Shown here in pieces: positions 43,368 to 52,797 of a DNA stretch of 64,000 bases. The stretch lies in NCBI GenBank assembly GCA_913062815.1, contig CAJXWZ010000001.1:270630-334629 (forward strand), given 5' to 3'. The position numbers were made by a program, and so were the translations under genes. The stretch's first letter is position 1, and each line of letters opens with the position of its first letter. This stretch comes from an uncultured Colwellia sp. Lineage in GTDB: Bacteria; Pseudomonadota; Gammaproteobacteria; Enterobacterales; Alteromonadaceae. The notes below the pieces were generated by a model, which saw only the letters and a list, made by a program, of their open reading frames with translations, ran no database searches and was not told where the DNA came from.

Positions 43368-44594
43368 CTAGGCTAAGTAAGTACTCGCGGGTTGAGCTGC
43401 TCTAATTTCAATTAACTCGCCATTTTCAAAAATGTACTCTGCTGCTAACTGATGACATAAGAAAAATGGCATACTTTCAGTGAAGCCATAAGCGCCACAA
43501 AAACCAAAAACTAAGGAGTCATCAACCTCTACATCTTGCGGTAGCGCTAAATGTCCCAACTTATCCATACTGGTACATAAAGGCCCATGTAAATCAAAAT
43601 TCTGTTCGCGCTCAGTCGATGTACGCAATAAAGTAACTGGAAATGGCTGCTCGGTAATTGCTGGACGAATAATATGATTAATTCCTGCTGCTAAAACCAA
43701 CTGCTCTTGCTCATAATTCACTTTGCGATCAACCACTGGTACCACATAATATCCACACTCAGCAACAGCAAATCTGCCAAGCTCTAACCACAGCTCTTCT
43801 ACGCCGGCTTGCGCTTTAATATCAGCTAAGTCATCAATAATCTGTTGCCAAGAAAGACTGTGGCCTTTTTCAAGATAATCAATACCTAAGCCGCCGCCTA
43901 AATCTAAAATTTTAAGCTTCATGCCCAGATCTTTAGCAAGTTGGGTTAACGGCGCAACCATCTGTCCCCATAAAGCATACATTTTTTCATTGTTGAGCAT
44001 ATTGCCCCATTGGAAAATATGTAAACCACAAATATCAAGCGCTGGATAATCACTCACTTGGACTTGTTGCCATTCGCTAACGGATAAACCAAAGGGAGTC
44101 AAACTATTACCACCCAGCGGATTTTTCTCACCATCTGGCCACTGTAATTGTACTCGAAGTAATACTATCGGCTTAGTTACAACCTTTTGCGCTATGGTTA
44201 CTTCATTTAGCCATTGCAGTTGATTTAGACTTTCGACTACGAATGTTTTCACCCCTTGTTTTACAAAGGATTCAAGCTGTTGCTTTGATTTGGCAGGCCC
44301 GGTATTAAGTACACGGTCTGGGCTAATACCTTGAGCTAACACTTGCGTTAATTCACCAGAACTGGCCACATCAAAATCAAAACCTTCGTTGTCTAAGACT
44401 TGGATAATTTTTGACAATGGATTAGCTTTTACCGCAAACCACAATTTAATAACATCTTGCTGTTGTAGCTCAGCAAGGTGTTTTTTCAATGCATCAAGAT
44501 GATAAACAAAATAGCCTTGCTCATCTGCCGGTGAAATATGCTCAAGTAAAGAGCCTTCAAGACTGGTATCAAACCAAGTGGGCCTAGTCATCAT
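43368..44594 (-). CDS. lysA: Diaminopimelate decarboxylase-like PLP enzyme (fold type III)
   Basis: A 408-residue alanine-racemase-fold decarboxylase. The PLP lysine is Lys56 (WFAVKANP); a glycine-rich phosphate loop is LDLGGGLGIDY near 234, ELGRFAVAECG replaces the common EPGR motif, and the active-site Cys is in GPLCTSMD, with FGFCGAYG near the end. Close relatives include diaminopimelate and carboxynorspermidine decarboxylases. The lysine riboswitch and neighbouring dapA and dapD favour diaminopimelate decarboxylase, the last lysine step. The gene starts 2 bases after dapD. The ELGR change and the lack of an adjacent dapF leave some doubt. Confidence 0.78.
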   Translation of the reverse strand: MMTRPTWFDTSLEGSLLEHISPADEQGYFVYHLDALKKHLAELQQQDVIKLWFAVKANPLSKIIQVLDNEGFDFDVASSGELTQVLAQGISPDRVLNTGPAKSKQQLESFVKQGVKTFVVESLNQLQWLNEVTIAQKVVTKPIVLLRVQLQWPDGEKNPLGGNSLTPFGLSVSEWQQVQVSDYPALDICGLHIFQWGNMLNNEKMYALWGQMVAPLTQLAKDLGMKLKILDLGGGLGIDYLEKGHSLSWQQIIDDLADIKAQAGVEELWLELGRFAVAECGYYVVPVVDRKVNYEQEQLVLAAGINHIIRPAITEQPFPVTLLRTSTEREQNFDLHGPLCTSMDKLGHLALPQDVEVDDSLVFGFCGAYGFTESMPFFLCHQLAAEYIFENGELIEIRAAQPASTYLA

Positions 44595-44596
44595 AA

Positions 44597-45346
44597 TTAT
44601 CTCAACACTGACTCTAATTCTAAAGAGGCATCACTTTGTTCATCTCGATATTTTACAATTAAAGCACAGGCCATATTTAGCCCTTGTGCTTGTGCCCACT
44701 CACCGTTAACTGGGCGTGTGCCCGGCACAACGACCGCACGTTCTGGTATTTCAGCACCTTTCTCACGCATAACTTGATTAACACAATCATAGACAGGTAC
44801 TGATTTGGAAAGTGAAACACCTGGCGCAATTACCGCACCTTTTTTCACCACAATTCCCTCAACTATTACAACGCCAGCACTTAAAAAAGCATCATCTTCG
44901 ATAATGACAGGGCTGGCACCAACAGGCTCTAATACGCCACCAATCTGTACTGCAGCTGACACGTGCACATTACGACCCACTTGAGCACAAGAGCCGATTA
45001 AAGCATGACTATCGACCATAGTGCCGCTATCTACATAAGCGCCAACATTAATATAAGCTGGTGGCATGATAATAACGCCTTCAGCAACATAAGCGCCTGC
45101 GCGAACTGAAGATCCACCAGGAACCAAACGTACACCATCTTCAGGGCTAAATTGACGAGCTGGTAAATTATCTTTATCAACAAAGCCTTGGTAATTATCA
45201 GCAAAACTAACATTAACACCGGCTTTAAATGCAGATAATATACCTTGCTTTACTGCTACATTGGCATGCCAGTTACCATTTTCATCTTGATTGGCGGCAC
45301 GAAGTGCGCCCGTTTCTAACTGTGCTATTACATCTTGCCAGTTCAT
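44597..45346 (-). CDS. dapD: Tetrahydrodipicolinate N-succinyltransferase, short form
   Basis: A 249-residue left-handed beta-helix enzyme. Hexapeptide repeats run from about 75 to 185 (RAGAYVAEGVIIMPPAYINV, GAYVDSGTMVDSHALIGSCA), with the conserved IGGVLEPVGASPVIIEDDAF. It resembles E. coli DapD but has a shorter N-terminal domain (family about 274). It adds a succinyl group to tetrahydrodipicolinate in diaminopimelate and lysine synthesis. It overlaps dapA by 4 bases (ATGA), indicating coupled translation. The short form may mean a second, divergent dapD in this genome, which cannot be checked here. Confidence 0.85.
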   Translation of the reverse strand: MNWQDVIAQLETGALRAANQDENGNWHANVAVKQGILSAFKAGVNVSFADNYQGFVDKDNLPARQFSPEDGVRLVPGGSSVRAGAYVAEGVIIMPPAYINVGAYVDSGTMVDSHALIGSCAQVGRNVHVSAAVQIGGVLEPVGASPVIIEDDAFLSAGVVIVEGIVVKKGAVIAPGVSLSKSVPVYDCVNQVMREKGAEIPERAVVVPGTRPVNGEWAQAQGLNMACALIVKYRDEQSDASLELESVLR

Positions 45347-46332
45347 GCGATATTCCTATTATTTTCTGTATTTAAAAAAGAAGATTGACTAGCTTGCGCT
45401 AACCATTGATTAATTTGTTCATTAAAAGCTAATAACTCAGTGTTATCAGTTAATTCAAGGTGGGTTAAAGGAGCACGCAGCACTGAAGTAGATATTGCTT
45501 CTTGTTGCTGCATTAACACTTTAACGGGTATTGGATTGGCGACACAAAAAAGTGCTTCGACTGCATCGTTCCATAAAGGAAAATTATTTACCGCTTGCTC
45601 TGATATTGAGCTTCCTTGCAAGCAAAGTTCTACATATTTATTGGTTGCTTTCGGCCATGCGTTAGCACATACAGAAACAAGCCCTTTTGCACCAGCAGGA
45701 ACCAAATATGGCAGCATGGCATCTTCACCGCTGAACAAGCTTATGTTGGGACAATATTTGCGGTAGTTTAGAAATTTATTAACATCACCACTTGCCTCTT
45801 TCATGGACCAGCAGTTAGGGTGTTCTTGCAAACTTTGCACTGTTGCAATAGGGATTTCTATACCACTGCGTGATGGCACGTTATATAACATGCATGGAAA
45901 TTTCGCTTCATCAAGCAGTGCTTTAAACCATTGAGTTTGACCTACAACACCAGGTTTGGCGTAAAGAGGTGTTCCCAATAAATAACAATGGATATTTAAT
46001 TTATTACAGCTGGCAATCCAGCTGATTTGTTCTGGTAGGTTATAGCCGCCCACAGCAACCATAATTGGTGTATTTAATTGCAAAGCACACACAAATTCAA
46101 CAATACTAAATTGTTCTTCATTGGTTAATGCTAAGCCTTCACCAGTACTACCAAGTAACAATATGCCATTACCTGCTTGTGCTTGTGCTATTGCGATATT
46201 TTTTAGACTATCGAAGTCTATATGGTCATTTTCAAGGAAAGGGGTAACTAGCGCTGTCCATAAATGACAGACATCAAGATCACTTGTACCATCGTTTTGG
46301 TAAGTAACGTTAGAAGATGATTTAAAATTCAT
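45343..46332 (-). CDS. dapA: 4-Hydroxy-tetrahydrodipicolinate synthase
   Basis: A 329-residue TIM-barrel aldolase of the DapA/NAL family. Substrate loop GSTGEGLALT at 61-70, Tyr150 (LYNVPSRSG) and Schiff-base Lys178 (SMKEASGD) are in place. An extra N-terminal stretch of about 22 residues precedes the barrel. DapA condenses pyruvate with aspartate semialdehyde, the first committed lysine step. The gene is the first of four and follows a lysine riboswitch, so feedback through lysine is expected. The ATG at 46332 has GAGAG about 5 bases upstream. The family also includes related aldolases, but the operon makes DapA the best call. Confidence 0.87.
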   Translation of the reverse strand: MNFKSSSNVTYQNDGTSDLDVCHLWTALVTPFLENDHIDFDSLKNIAIAQAQAGNGILLLGSTGEGLALTNEEQFSIVEFVCALQLNTPIMVAVGGYNLPEQISWIASCNKLNIHCYLLGTPLYAKPGVVGQTQWFKALLDEAKFPCMLYNVPSRSGIEIPIATVQSLQEHPNCWSMKEASGDVNKFLNYRKYCPNISLFSGEDAMLPYLVPAGAKGLVSVCANAWPKATNKYVELCLQGSSISEQAVNNFPLWNDAVEALFCVANPIPVKVLMQQQEAISTSVLRAPLTHLELTDNTELLAFNEQINQWLAQASQSSFLNTENNRNIA

Positions 46333-46443
46333 TGCTCTCGAACTCGTATTTCATGCTTTCGCAGATTATAGGTTCGGAGAACTTGTAGGCATTTACTTCG
46401 AGCCGAGTTACATCTTAAAGATATAAACTGGCTTTTATGCAAA

Positions 46444-46696
46444 GGCCAGAAGCTCTCCACTCAATTATAAACTTAGCTAAACTATGTTTATAACAGTGAC
46501 AATCGTTGGGATTCAGCCCACACTTATCAGGAATATCCTATATAAGCTAACGACCGACAAATACTTCATCAAATAAGTATTTATCTCGGCGTTAATCCCC
46601 CTCATTATCATTAGTAGAGTTTGATCTCTGTGTTTTCCTCAATGATATATTGAGAAAAACAATGATAACTACCTGGTTAACGCTCCTCTTCTGGCC
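46444..46696 (-). ncRNA. Lysine riboswitch (L box) upstream of dapA
   Basis: On the minus strand the closing stem GGCCAGAAG (46696 downward) pairs perfectly with CTTCTGGCC (ending 46444). Conserved pieces lie between in the order of the E. coli lysC leader: AGAAGAGGAGCG, a GTAGTT loop, GAGGGGGATTAACGCCGAGA, GTCGGTCG, GGGCTGAATCCC, GATTGTCAC and GTGGAGAGCTTCTGG. The element is longer than most (253 bases). Downstream, CTGGC can instead pair with GCCAG followed by TTTATATC, a possible expression platform. The riboswitch starts 112 bases before the dapA ATG. The gap 46697-46892 carries its promoter and that of rsmC. Confidence 0.92.
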
Positions 46697-46892
46697 CCTT
46701 AGAATCAGAAAACATTAAAAGTCATCTGATTAGAATTAGGGACACGACTATTTAAGCATTTTTTTCATATTAGAGTCAATGCTCTTTTCTGATGTTCTGC
46801 GGTAAATAATGCTTTTTAGGGATAATAATAGCCATCAAAATTTGCATAACGTAGAATGCCTACTTCTAAGTCGCACACTATTTTCTACATTT

Positions 46893-47954
46893 ATGTCTAT
46901 ATCTAACTCATCGTTATCAAATATCTCCCAAGTGTTATTGCGCAATAAAACATTATTGTCTGCTAACACACCGCTTTTTATTAATTTAACGAATGATGGT
47001 TTTATTGAATGCTTTTTAGCTGAAAACCCAACGAGCAACTTAAGTTGTTATAACACTAATTACATTGATTATTTGGCCATCAGTGACAAACTTAAAAAGC
47101 GAGTAGTAACGAGCTTTTCCAGTGATTATAAAACCGATTTAAAACACGACTTAGTAATAATTAACTTTCCTAAAAGTAAAGACGAGCTAGCTTTCACGTT
47201 AGCAATGATAGCGCCTTACTTATTTTCTGAGACTAAAATAGTTTTAGTCGGCGAGAAAAAAGGTGGTGTGCAATCTGCTCCTAAACTCACTCAGCATTTT
47301 TTGAAAAACTGTCAAAAAATAGATGCTGCACGTCATTGTTTACTCTTTGCTGGTATAGTTAAACTTGAGAGCTTAGAGAAAATTTTTGTGCTTGAAGATT
47401 GGTTTAAAACCTACCAAGTTAGAATACAAAACATTGATCTGACAATTGCTTCACTGCCAGGAGTATTTAGTCAGAAAAAACTCGATGTAGGGACAGCTAT
47501 TCTTTTAGAAAACTTACCTAAAACAATGCAAGGTAAAGTGCTAGATTTTGGTTGTGGTGCAGGCGTAATAAGTAGTTTTATTGGCAAAGCGTTTCCGCAA
47601 GCACAACTATCCATGCTAGATGTCAGCGCTCTGGCGATTACCTCAGCGAAAAAGACTTTATTGCTTAATAATTTAACTGGCAATGTCTTTGCTTCAAATA
47701 GTTTATCTAAAGTCACCGGAAAGTTTGAGCATATAGTGTCAAATCCTCCCTTTCATCAAGGTACTAAAACAAGTTACCAAGCGACAGAAGACTTCCTAAA
47801 AGGCATTAAAGCGCACATAGCCAAACTTGGCGATATTACTATCGTTGCCAACAGTTTTTTACAATACCAACCTATTATGAATCAGCACATTACAGCGACT
47901 AAGCGCTTGACCAGTAAACAAGGCTTTAGCATTTATCAAAGTCAACTGAAATAA
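46893..47954 (+). CDS. rsmC: 16S rRNA (guanine-1207-N2) methyltransferase
   Basis: A 353-residue protein with the RsmC layout: an N-terminal pseudo-methyltransferase domain (about 1-170, with VGEKKGGVQSAPK) and a C-terminal catalytic domain. LPGVFSQKKLDVGTA is a family hallmark, SAM motif I is LDFGCGAGVIS, and the catalytic NPPF motif (IVSNPPFHQGTKTS) modifies an exocyclic amine. It methylates G1207 of 16S rRNA. I prefer the ATG at 46893 (MSISNSSLSNISQVLLRNK), which aligns with the E. coli start; an ATG at 46809 would add 28 residues without a family counterpart. Neither has a good ribosome site. Confidence 0.85.
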   Translation: MSISNSSLSNISQVLLRNKTLLSANTPLFINLTNDGFIECFLAENPTSNLSCYNTNYIDYLAISDKLKKRVVTSFSSDYKTDLKHDLVIINFPKSKDELAFTLAMIAPYLFSETKIVLVGEKKGGVQSAPKLTQHFLKNCQKIDAARHCLLFAGIVKLESLEKIFVLEDWFKTYQVRIQNIDLTIASLPGVFSQKKLDVGTAILLENLPKTMQGKVLDFGCGAGVISSFIGKAFPQAQLSMLDVSALAITSAKKTLLLNNLTGNVFASNSLSKVTGKFEHIVSNPPFHQGTKTSYQATEDFLKGIKAHIAKLGDITIVANSFLQYQPIMNQHITATKRLTSKQGFSIYQSQLK

Positions 47955-48002
47955 TCAGAAGGGATACTTGATAAATGTTACTTTTTCAGCGATGGTTATG
48001 CT

Positions 48003-49637
48003 ATGAATACAATAAATAACTTAACTTCTAGTAGAAAGTTTTTACTTACCAGCATATTAGGCGTTGCCTCACTAGTATTAATAACGATTTTAGCGAGTGT
48101 AATCTATATTGTTGAAGCGGACAAAAAAACACAGTTAGAAGTAAGTACTACCGCATGGGCTAACTCGATAGCGCAAGCAAGTGTTAGTTATTTACATGAT
48201 AATCAAAAAGACGCTCAAAAAAAATTAAAAGCAAAATTAAAAGATCTAGTTACACCGGATTATATAAATTACATCCATATTTATGAAAATAAAGTTAACA
48301 ATCGGGTAAATTACTTCACTGGCTTCAACAAAAGTATTTATTACCCGTCTATTCCCGACAAAATTGATCTCATAGAACAACTATCTTCTCTTAATTACCA
48401 ACAGAACCACGTGGAATTAATTGTTAAAATTGAATTTGACAAGAAAATATATGGCTATTTATATATTCAATCCAGTACTAAACATATTACAGACTATATT
48501 AATCAATTAACGCTTATTTCAGTAATGTTGATGATCTTGGGTTTAACCCTTTCTCTGTTCTTAGCATTAGCCATTCAAAAGAAAATAAATCAACCCATTT
48601 CAACCATAATTGAATCAATACACGCAATTTCACAGAGTAAAACTTACCATACTCGAATAGAAAAATTACCCTTAATGGAAATGGATATTCTCGGAAGAAA
48701 TATCAATATACTGCTTGGCAGAACAGAAAAACTTATCACGAAAAAAGATGATGAGCATCAACAAGCCTTATTACAAAACAATGCGTTAACAGAAAAAGTA
48801 CAGGCTAGAACTGATGCATTAAAAGAATCAAATCAGGAATTACTTTCAACGCTAGAAAAACTTCACCAGTTTCAAGGCCAACTTGTTGAAACTGAAAAAA
48901 TGGCATCATTAGGTGATATGGTAGCCGGAATTGCCCATGAAGTTAATACACCAATAGGCTTAGGTGTTACGGCTTCGACCTTAATGGGTGATCGCCTAAA
49001 AGAAATAAAGCATGCCTTTGAAGATAAATCTCTTAAATCAAGTCAGTTAAGAAAATTTCTCATTCAAGGTGAAGAAAATATTGGTATTATTTATCGCAAC
49101 TTAGAACGAGCCGCTAAATTAATTTCTAGTTTCAAAAAGGTTGCCGTTGATCAATCAAGTGCTGATACCCGAGCTTTTAATGTGAAAGAACTACTCGAAG
49201 AAGTTTTATTAACACTCAAAGCGAAATTAAATAAAGAGCATGTTAATTTAACTATTGATTGCTCTGACAGTTTATTAGTTGAAAGTAAACCGGGACCTAT
49301 CAACCAAATTTTAATTAACCTTATTTTGAATTCTATCATTCACGGATTTGAAAATAGATCTGAAGGTGCTATCAGTATTTCTATAATCTACTTGAGCAAT
49401 CAATTACATGTAAGTTATAAAGACGACGGTATTGGTATCGATGAAAATATTAAGACAAAAGTGTTTGAACCTTTTACCACAACTAAACGCGGAAGTGGCG
49501 GAAGTGGCTTAGGGCTGCATTTAGTTTATAATTTAGTTACTCAAGCGTTAAACGGTCATATTGACTTTGAAAGCAACGCTGGAGATGGCACTACATTTGA
49601 TATCACCTTCCCAGTACAGCTACTGTCAGAGCAATAA
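48003..49637 (+). CDS. Sensor histidine kinase
   Basis: A 544-residue membrane kinase. Transmembrane helix 1 at about 13-36, a periplasmic sensor domain of about 130 residues, helix 2 at about 170-190, a HAMP-like linker, then a coiled-coil (about 250-290). The phosphoacceptor is His312 in GIAHEVNTP, followed by the ATPase domain with N-box NLILNSIIHGF, DDGIGID and GSGLGLHL. There is no receiver or Hpt domain. It lies 99 bases before arcA, on the same strand, and so might feed ArcA, directly or through HptA. The signal is unknown. Confidence 0.85.
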   Translation: MNTINNLTSSRKFLLTSILGVASLVLITILASVIYIVEADKKTQLEVSTTAWANSIAQASVSYLHDNQKDAQKKLKAKLKDLVTPDYINYIHIYENKVNNRVNYFTGFNKSIYYPSIPDKIDLIEQLSSLNYQQNHVELIVKIEFDKKIYGYLYIQSSTKHITDYINQLTLISVMLMILGLTLSLFLALAIQKKINQPISTIIESIHAISQSKTYHTRIEKLPLMEMDILGRNINILLGRTEKLITKKDDEHQQALLQNNALTEKVQARTDALKESNQELLSTLEKLHQFQGQLVETEKMASLGDMVAGIAHEVNTPIGLGVTASTLMGDRLKEIKHAFEDKSLKSSQLRKFLIQGEENIGIIYRNLERAAKLISSFKKVAVDQSSADTRAFNVKELLEEVLLTLKAKLNKEHVNLTIDCSDSLLVESKPGPINQILINLILNSIIHGFENRSEGAISISIIYLSNQLHVSYKDDGIGIDENIKTKVFEPFTTTKRGSGGSGLGLHLVYNLVTQALNGHIDFESNAGDGTTFDITFPVQLLSEQ

Positions 49638-49692
49638 ATTATAGTAAAATTGTGCAATGTAATTGTTATTTAATACATACTTGGGTACCATA

Positions 49693-49707
49693 GTTAACCA
49701 GATGTTA
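49693..49707. promoter_or_regulatory. Possible ArcA box upstream of arcA
   Basis: GTTAACCAGATGTTA matches the 15-base ArcA consensus (GTTAATTAAATGTTA) at 12 positions, including both GTTA direct repeats at 11-base spacing. It is 30 bases before the arcA start, where it could mediate autoregulation. The site is AT-rich and unverified. Confidence 0.4.
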
Positions 49708-49736
49708 AATATTGCAGTCAACCCAACGGAAACAGC

Positions 49737-50444
49737 ATGGAAAATTATCAAATACTCATTGTTGAAGATGAAGACGTAACCCGTTTTAATTTACGCAACT
49801 TATTTGAAGCAGAAGGCTATGAAGTCTTTGAGGCTATTGACGGTGAATCCATGGCCACCATGCTTGGGCAACAAGAGATCAACTTAGTGATAATGGACAT
49901 CAATCTGCCCGGTAAAAATGGCTTGCTACTTGGTAGAGAATTAGCAAGCAATAAAAACTTAGGGTTGATCTTCTTAACCGGCCGAGATAGCGACATTGAC
50001 AAGATTTTAGGGTTAGAGATTGGTGCTGATGATTACCTAACTAAACCTTTTAACCCAAGAGAGTTAACCATTAGAGCGCGTAATATTCTCAGTAGAATAG
50101 GACAAAATCAAACCGAAAGTGAAACAGAACAAGCTATTGTGAGTTTTAACCAATGGTCATTAAATGGGAATTCCCGTGAAATGATCAGCCCAAGCGGTGA
50201 AATCATACCTATCCCACGTGGAGAATATAGAGCATTACGTTTATTAATTAAAAATGAAGGTAATATTGTTACTCGTCAAGCACTTATCAAAGAAATGACG
50301 GGTAGAGATTTACGCAGTAACGATAGAACTGTTGATGTTACTATCAGGCGTTTACGTAAACACTTTGAGTCGAATGCTGACACCCCTGAATTAATTAATA
50401 CAATTCACGGTGAAGGATATCGCTTTATTGGCAAAGCGGAATAA
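49737..50444 (+). CDS. arcA: Aerobic respiration response regulator ArcA
   Basis: A 235-residue OmpR-family regulator very close to E. coli ArcA in both domains ([18 protein letters not shown], then [20 protein letters not shown], and [15 protein letters not shown]). The phosphoacceptor is Asp54, and the C-terminal winged helix ends [11 protein letters not shown]. ArcA controls respiratory and central carbon genes in response to oxygen limitation. It converges with the Hpt gene hptA, with a 12-base gap. Shewanella uses an Arc system split into ArcS, HptA and ArcA; the gene pair here suggests the same scheme. Confidence 0.92.
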   Translation: MENYQILIVEDEDVTRFNLRNLFEAEGYEVFEAIDGESMATMLGQQEINLVIMDINLPGKNGLLLGRELASNKNLGLIFLTGRDSDIDKILGLEIGADDYLTKPFNPRELTIRARNILSRIGQNQTESETEQAIVSFNQWSLNGNSREMISPSGEIIPIPRGEYRALRLLIKNEGNIVTRQALIKEMTGRDLRSNDRTVDVTIRRLRKHFESNADTPELINTIHGEGYRFIGKAE

Positions 50445-50456
50445 AATACTATTGCG

Positions 50457-50813
50457 CTATAAGCTATTTAACCAAGTATCGAAATCATCAATGGCTTGTT
50501 CGTTGTGAATCTTAAGCGCGATTAATTGAGCTGTTTTACTCTTTTTATCTTCCGTAGTTTTCTCCATCAATTTTAATCGTTCAAATAACGCAATCAAACC
50601 GACACTACCTGCCGCACCTTTCATCTTATGGCAATGTTCTTGCCATAACTTAGCATTATCACATAATAGAGACCGCTCTATATCTTTAAGGTATATGAGT
50701 ACTTGCTGCTGATATAAAGTGAACATTTTTTTAACCACTTCACTACCCATCCCCTGTAGGTAACCATCAAGCAGCTCAATATCTAATTGTATTAACTCAC
50801 CATGTTCATTCAT
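50457..50813 (-). CDS. hptA: Stand-alone Hpt phosphotransfer protein of the Arc system
   Basis: A 118-residue four-helix phosphotransfer protein. The phosphoacceptor His62 lies in CHKMKGAAGSVGL, almost the same as the Hpt domain of E. coli ArcB (HKIKGAAGSVGL). It has no kinase or receiver domain. In Shewanella oneidensis the homologous HptA relays phosphate from ArcS to ArcA. Its location facing arcA strongly supports that role. The ATG at 50813 starts MNEHGELIQLD. No ArcB or ArcS is present in the window. Confidence 0.9.
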   Translation of the reverse strand: MNEHGELIQLDIELLDGYLQGMGSEVVKKMFTLYQQQVLIYLKDIERSLLCDNAKLWQEHCHKMKGAAGSVGLIALFERLKLMEKTTEDKKSKTAQLIALKIHNEQAIDDFDTWLNSL

Positions 50814-50962
50814 AAATAACTACTACCTACACAATTTTAAAAGACAGTCTAGCAACATTGTAACTCGACACCAAGACAGGAGTGTAACAAGTTGCATTTT
50901 CAAGTACTACTTACTAAGCTTTATTAGAAGATTATCGATGAACTGACGGTGTACGTTGCCAT

Positions 50963-52609
50963 ATGTTTTCAACAATTAAATCAAAATTATTTGGTACTAT
51001 CTTAATAGGTATCAGCGTCATTTTCATCTTCATTGCAATAAGCTTTTATTTGCTCAAAGCAACCCTCCATGATTACATTGAATTAGATAAAACACACATA
51101 CAAACTGAGAATGTTATTAATGTCATTCATTTGCATTTTAAATCTAGTATTCAAGCATGGAAAAACACCTTATTAAGAGGTGATAATCCCAACGATAGAG
51201 AGCTATATTGGCAAGAATTCTTATTGCATAGTAACAGTTTGAAAAAAACGAGTAAGCAATTACTAAACCGGAAAGATTTACCCCCATATACAGCTAAAAC
51301 GCTTAAAAGTTTTACTAAACAATATAATGCTATTGAACAAGAGTACATTGATGGATATCAAAACTTCATTACAAATAATTTCGATATAAAGACCGTTGAT
51401 AGCGCTGTCAGAGGAATAGATAGGTTTCCCGCTGAAACCCTAAGCAAACTTAGTACTCAACTGATAGATGCTAGCGTAACTACATCTAAAACACTGCATA
51501 ACGACGCAGAGAATTTACTGCTGGGTATTCCTTTAACATTAGTCGTGCTTTGTATTATATTATTGACAATTATTTATGTGTTACTTTCGCAAAAGGTAAT
51601 TGAACCTATTATTCAATTGATTAACAACATAAAGTCGTTATCTGAATCAAATTTTCACTTCACTAATAATCATAAAAGTAGAGATGAACTAGGCCAATTA
51701 GCCTGTTACACCAGAAGACTAAAAGAGAAAATGTCTACTTCGGTTTCACAAGTCAGTATGGTCGGTTATCAAGTAGATAACTCTTTTAACCAATTAAAAA
51801 ATTTGAGCGGAGATATTTCGCAAGGCGCACAAACTCAGTTTGACTGTGTTAACCAAATGCAAGACTCTATGTCTGAATTAGCTCAAATATCCGCTATATT
51901 AAGCACCTGTGTTGAAACTTCTATAACTGCGAACCACGCAGTAGAAAAACTATCAACAGACTGTATGACTGCTTTTTCGAATAATGAAGCCGATGTAAAA
52001 TTATTAGTAAAAGAAGTTGATATTGCAACGCAAAGAACGCAAACATTGCACCAAGAAACAAAGAGTATCAGTGCTATTCTCGAAGTAATTAACTCCGTAG
52101 CTGAACAAACCAACTTATTAGCACTTAATGCGGCAATAGAAGCAGCAAGAGCGGGAGAAGCAGGACGAGGTTTTGCCGTAGTTGCAGATGAAGTTCGAGC
52201 ACTTGCTGCTAAAACTCGTGAATCAACAAACATGATAAATGAGGTAATTAGCACGCTACAACAAGCGTCAGAGAATGCCGTTTCATCTATGTTATCAGGT
52301 CAAGAAATCACGAAAAAAACCGCAACAAATAGCGAATCATTGATGCAGCATTTGCAAGAGATCTTCAATCAAATATCTAATATTAAACAAGCAAGTAATG
52401 ATGTAAAAAACGCGACTAACAGTCAACAAACTGTTTCAGCAAGCTTAAGTAATGTATTGGTACAAGTGAAAGAATCTAGCGATGAATATTTGGCAATAGC
52501 ACAAGATACAACAGTAAGTAGTGCTATTGGCTCAGCTGCCGCTGAACTACAAAAGTTATCTTCAGGTTTATCCGAGAATACGCCAGGTGATGGCGATGAG
52601 CTCTTTTGA
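50963..52609 (+). CDS. Methyl-accepting chemotaxis protein
   Basis: A 548-residue chemoreceptor. Transmembrane helix 1 at about 10-33, a periplasmic helical-bundle sensor domain about 35-185, helix 2 at about 186-208 and HAMP about 210-262. The signalling hairpin is at about 380-430 with [20 protein letters not shown] and the [13 protein letters not shown] tip. It should control the CheA kinase at the inner membrane. It has no C-terminal NWETF-like pentapeptide. Ligand unknown; no che genes adjoin. Divergent from hptA across about 150 bases. Confidence 0.9.
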   Translation: MFSTIKSKLFGTILIGISVIFIFIAISFYLLKATLHDYIELDKTHIQTENVINVIHLHFKSSIQAWKNTLLRGDNPNDRELYWQEFLLHSNSLKKTSKQLLNRKDLPPYTAKTLKSFTKQYNAIEQEYIDGYQNFITNNFDIKTVDSAVRGIDRFPAETLSKLSTQLIDASVTTSKTLHNDAENLLLGIPLTLVVLCIILLTIIYVLLSQKVIEPIIQLINNIKSLSESNFHFTNNHKSRDELGQLACYTRRLKEKMSTSVSQVSMVGYQVDNSFNQLKNLSGDISQGAQTQFDCVNQMQDSMSELAQISAILSTCVETSITANHAVEKLSTDCMTAFSNNEADVKLLVKEVDIATQRTQTLHQETKSISAILEVINSVAEQTNLLALNAAIEAARAGEAGRGFAVVADEVRALAAKTRESTNMINEVISTLQQASENAVSSMLSGQEITKKTATNSESLMQHLQEIFNQISNIKQASNDVKNATNSQQTVSASLSNVLVQVKESSDEYLAIAQDTTVSSAIGSAAAELQKLSSGLSENTPGDGDELF

Positions 52610-52797
52610 ACTAGGTTCCTTCCTATTATTACCCTAGGTTTAGCCATTATTTACACTTTTTCTCCCCCTCTTTTAATAACAATAATGAATACTAGTAAAA
52701 AATAAGATAGAATGTGCGCCCTGAATTTACTTGTTGTGTGGTTACTTAGCTATCATCGCACAACCTCAATAAGTCTATAGCTTAAAGCGGAGTACCA

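Noticed and set aside
52680..52797. A Zur box upstream of folE2
   Set aside because: FolE2 genes are often zinc-regulated, so I looked, but no palindrome close to the Zur consensus was found.
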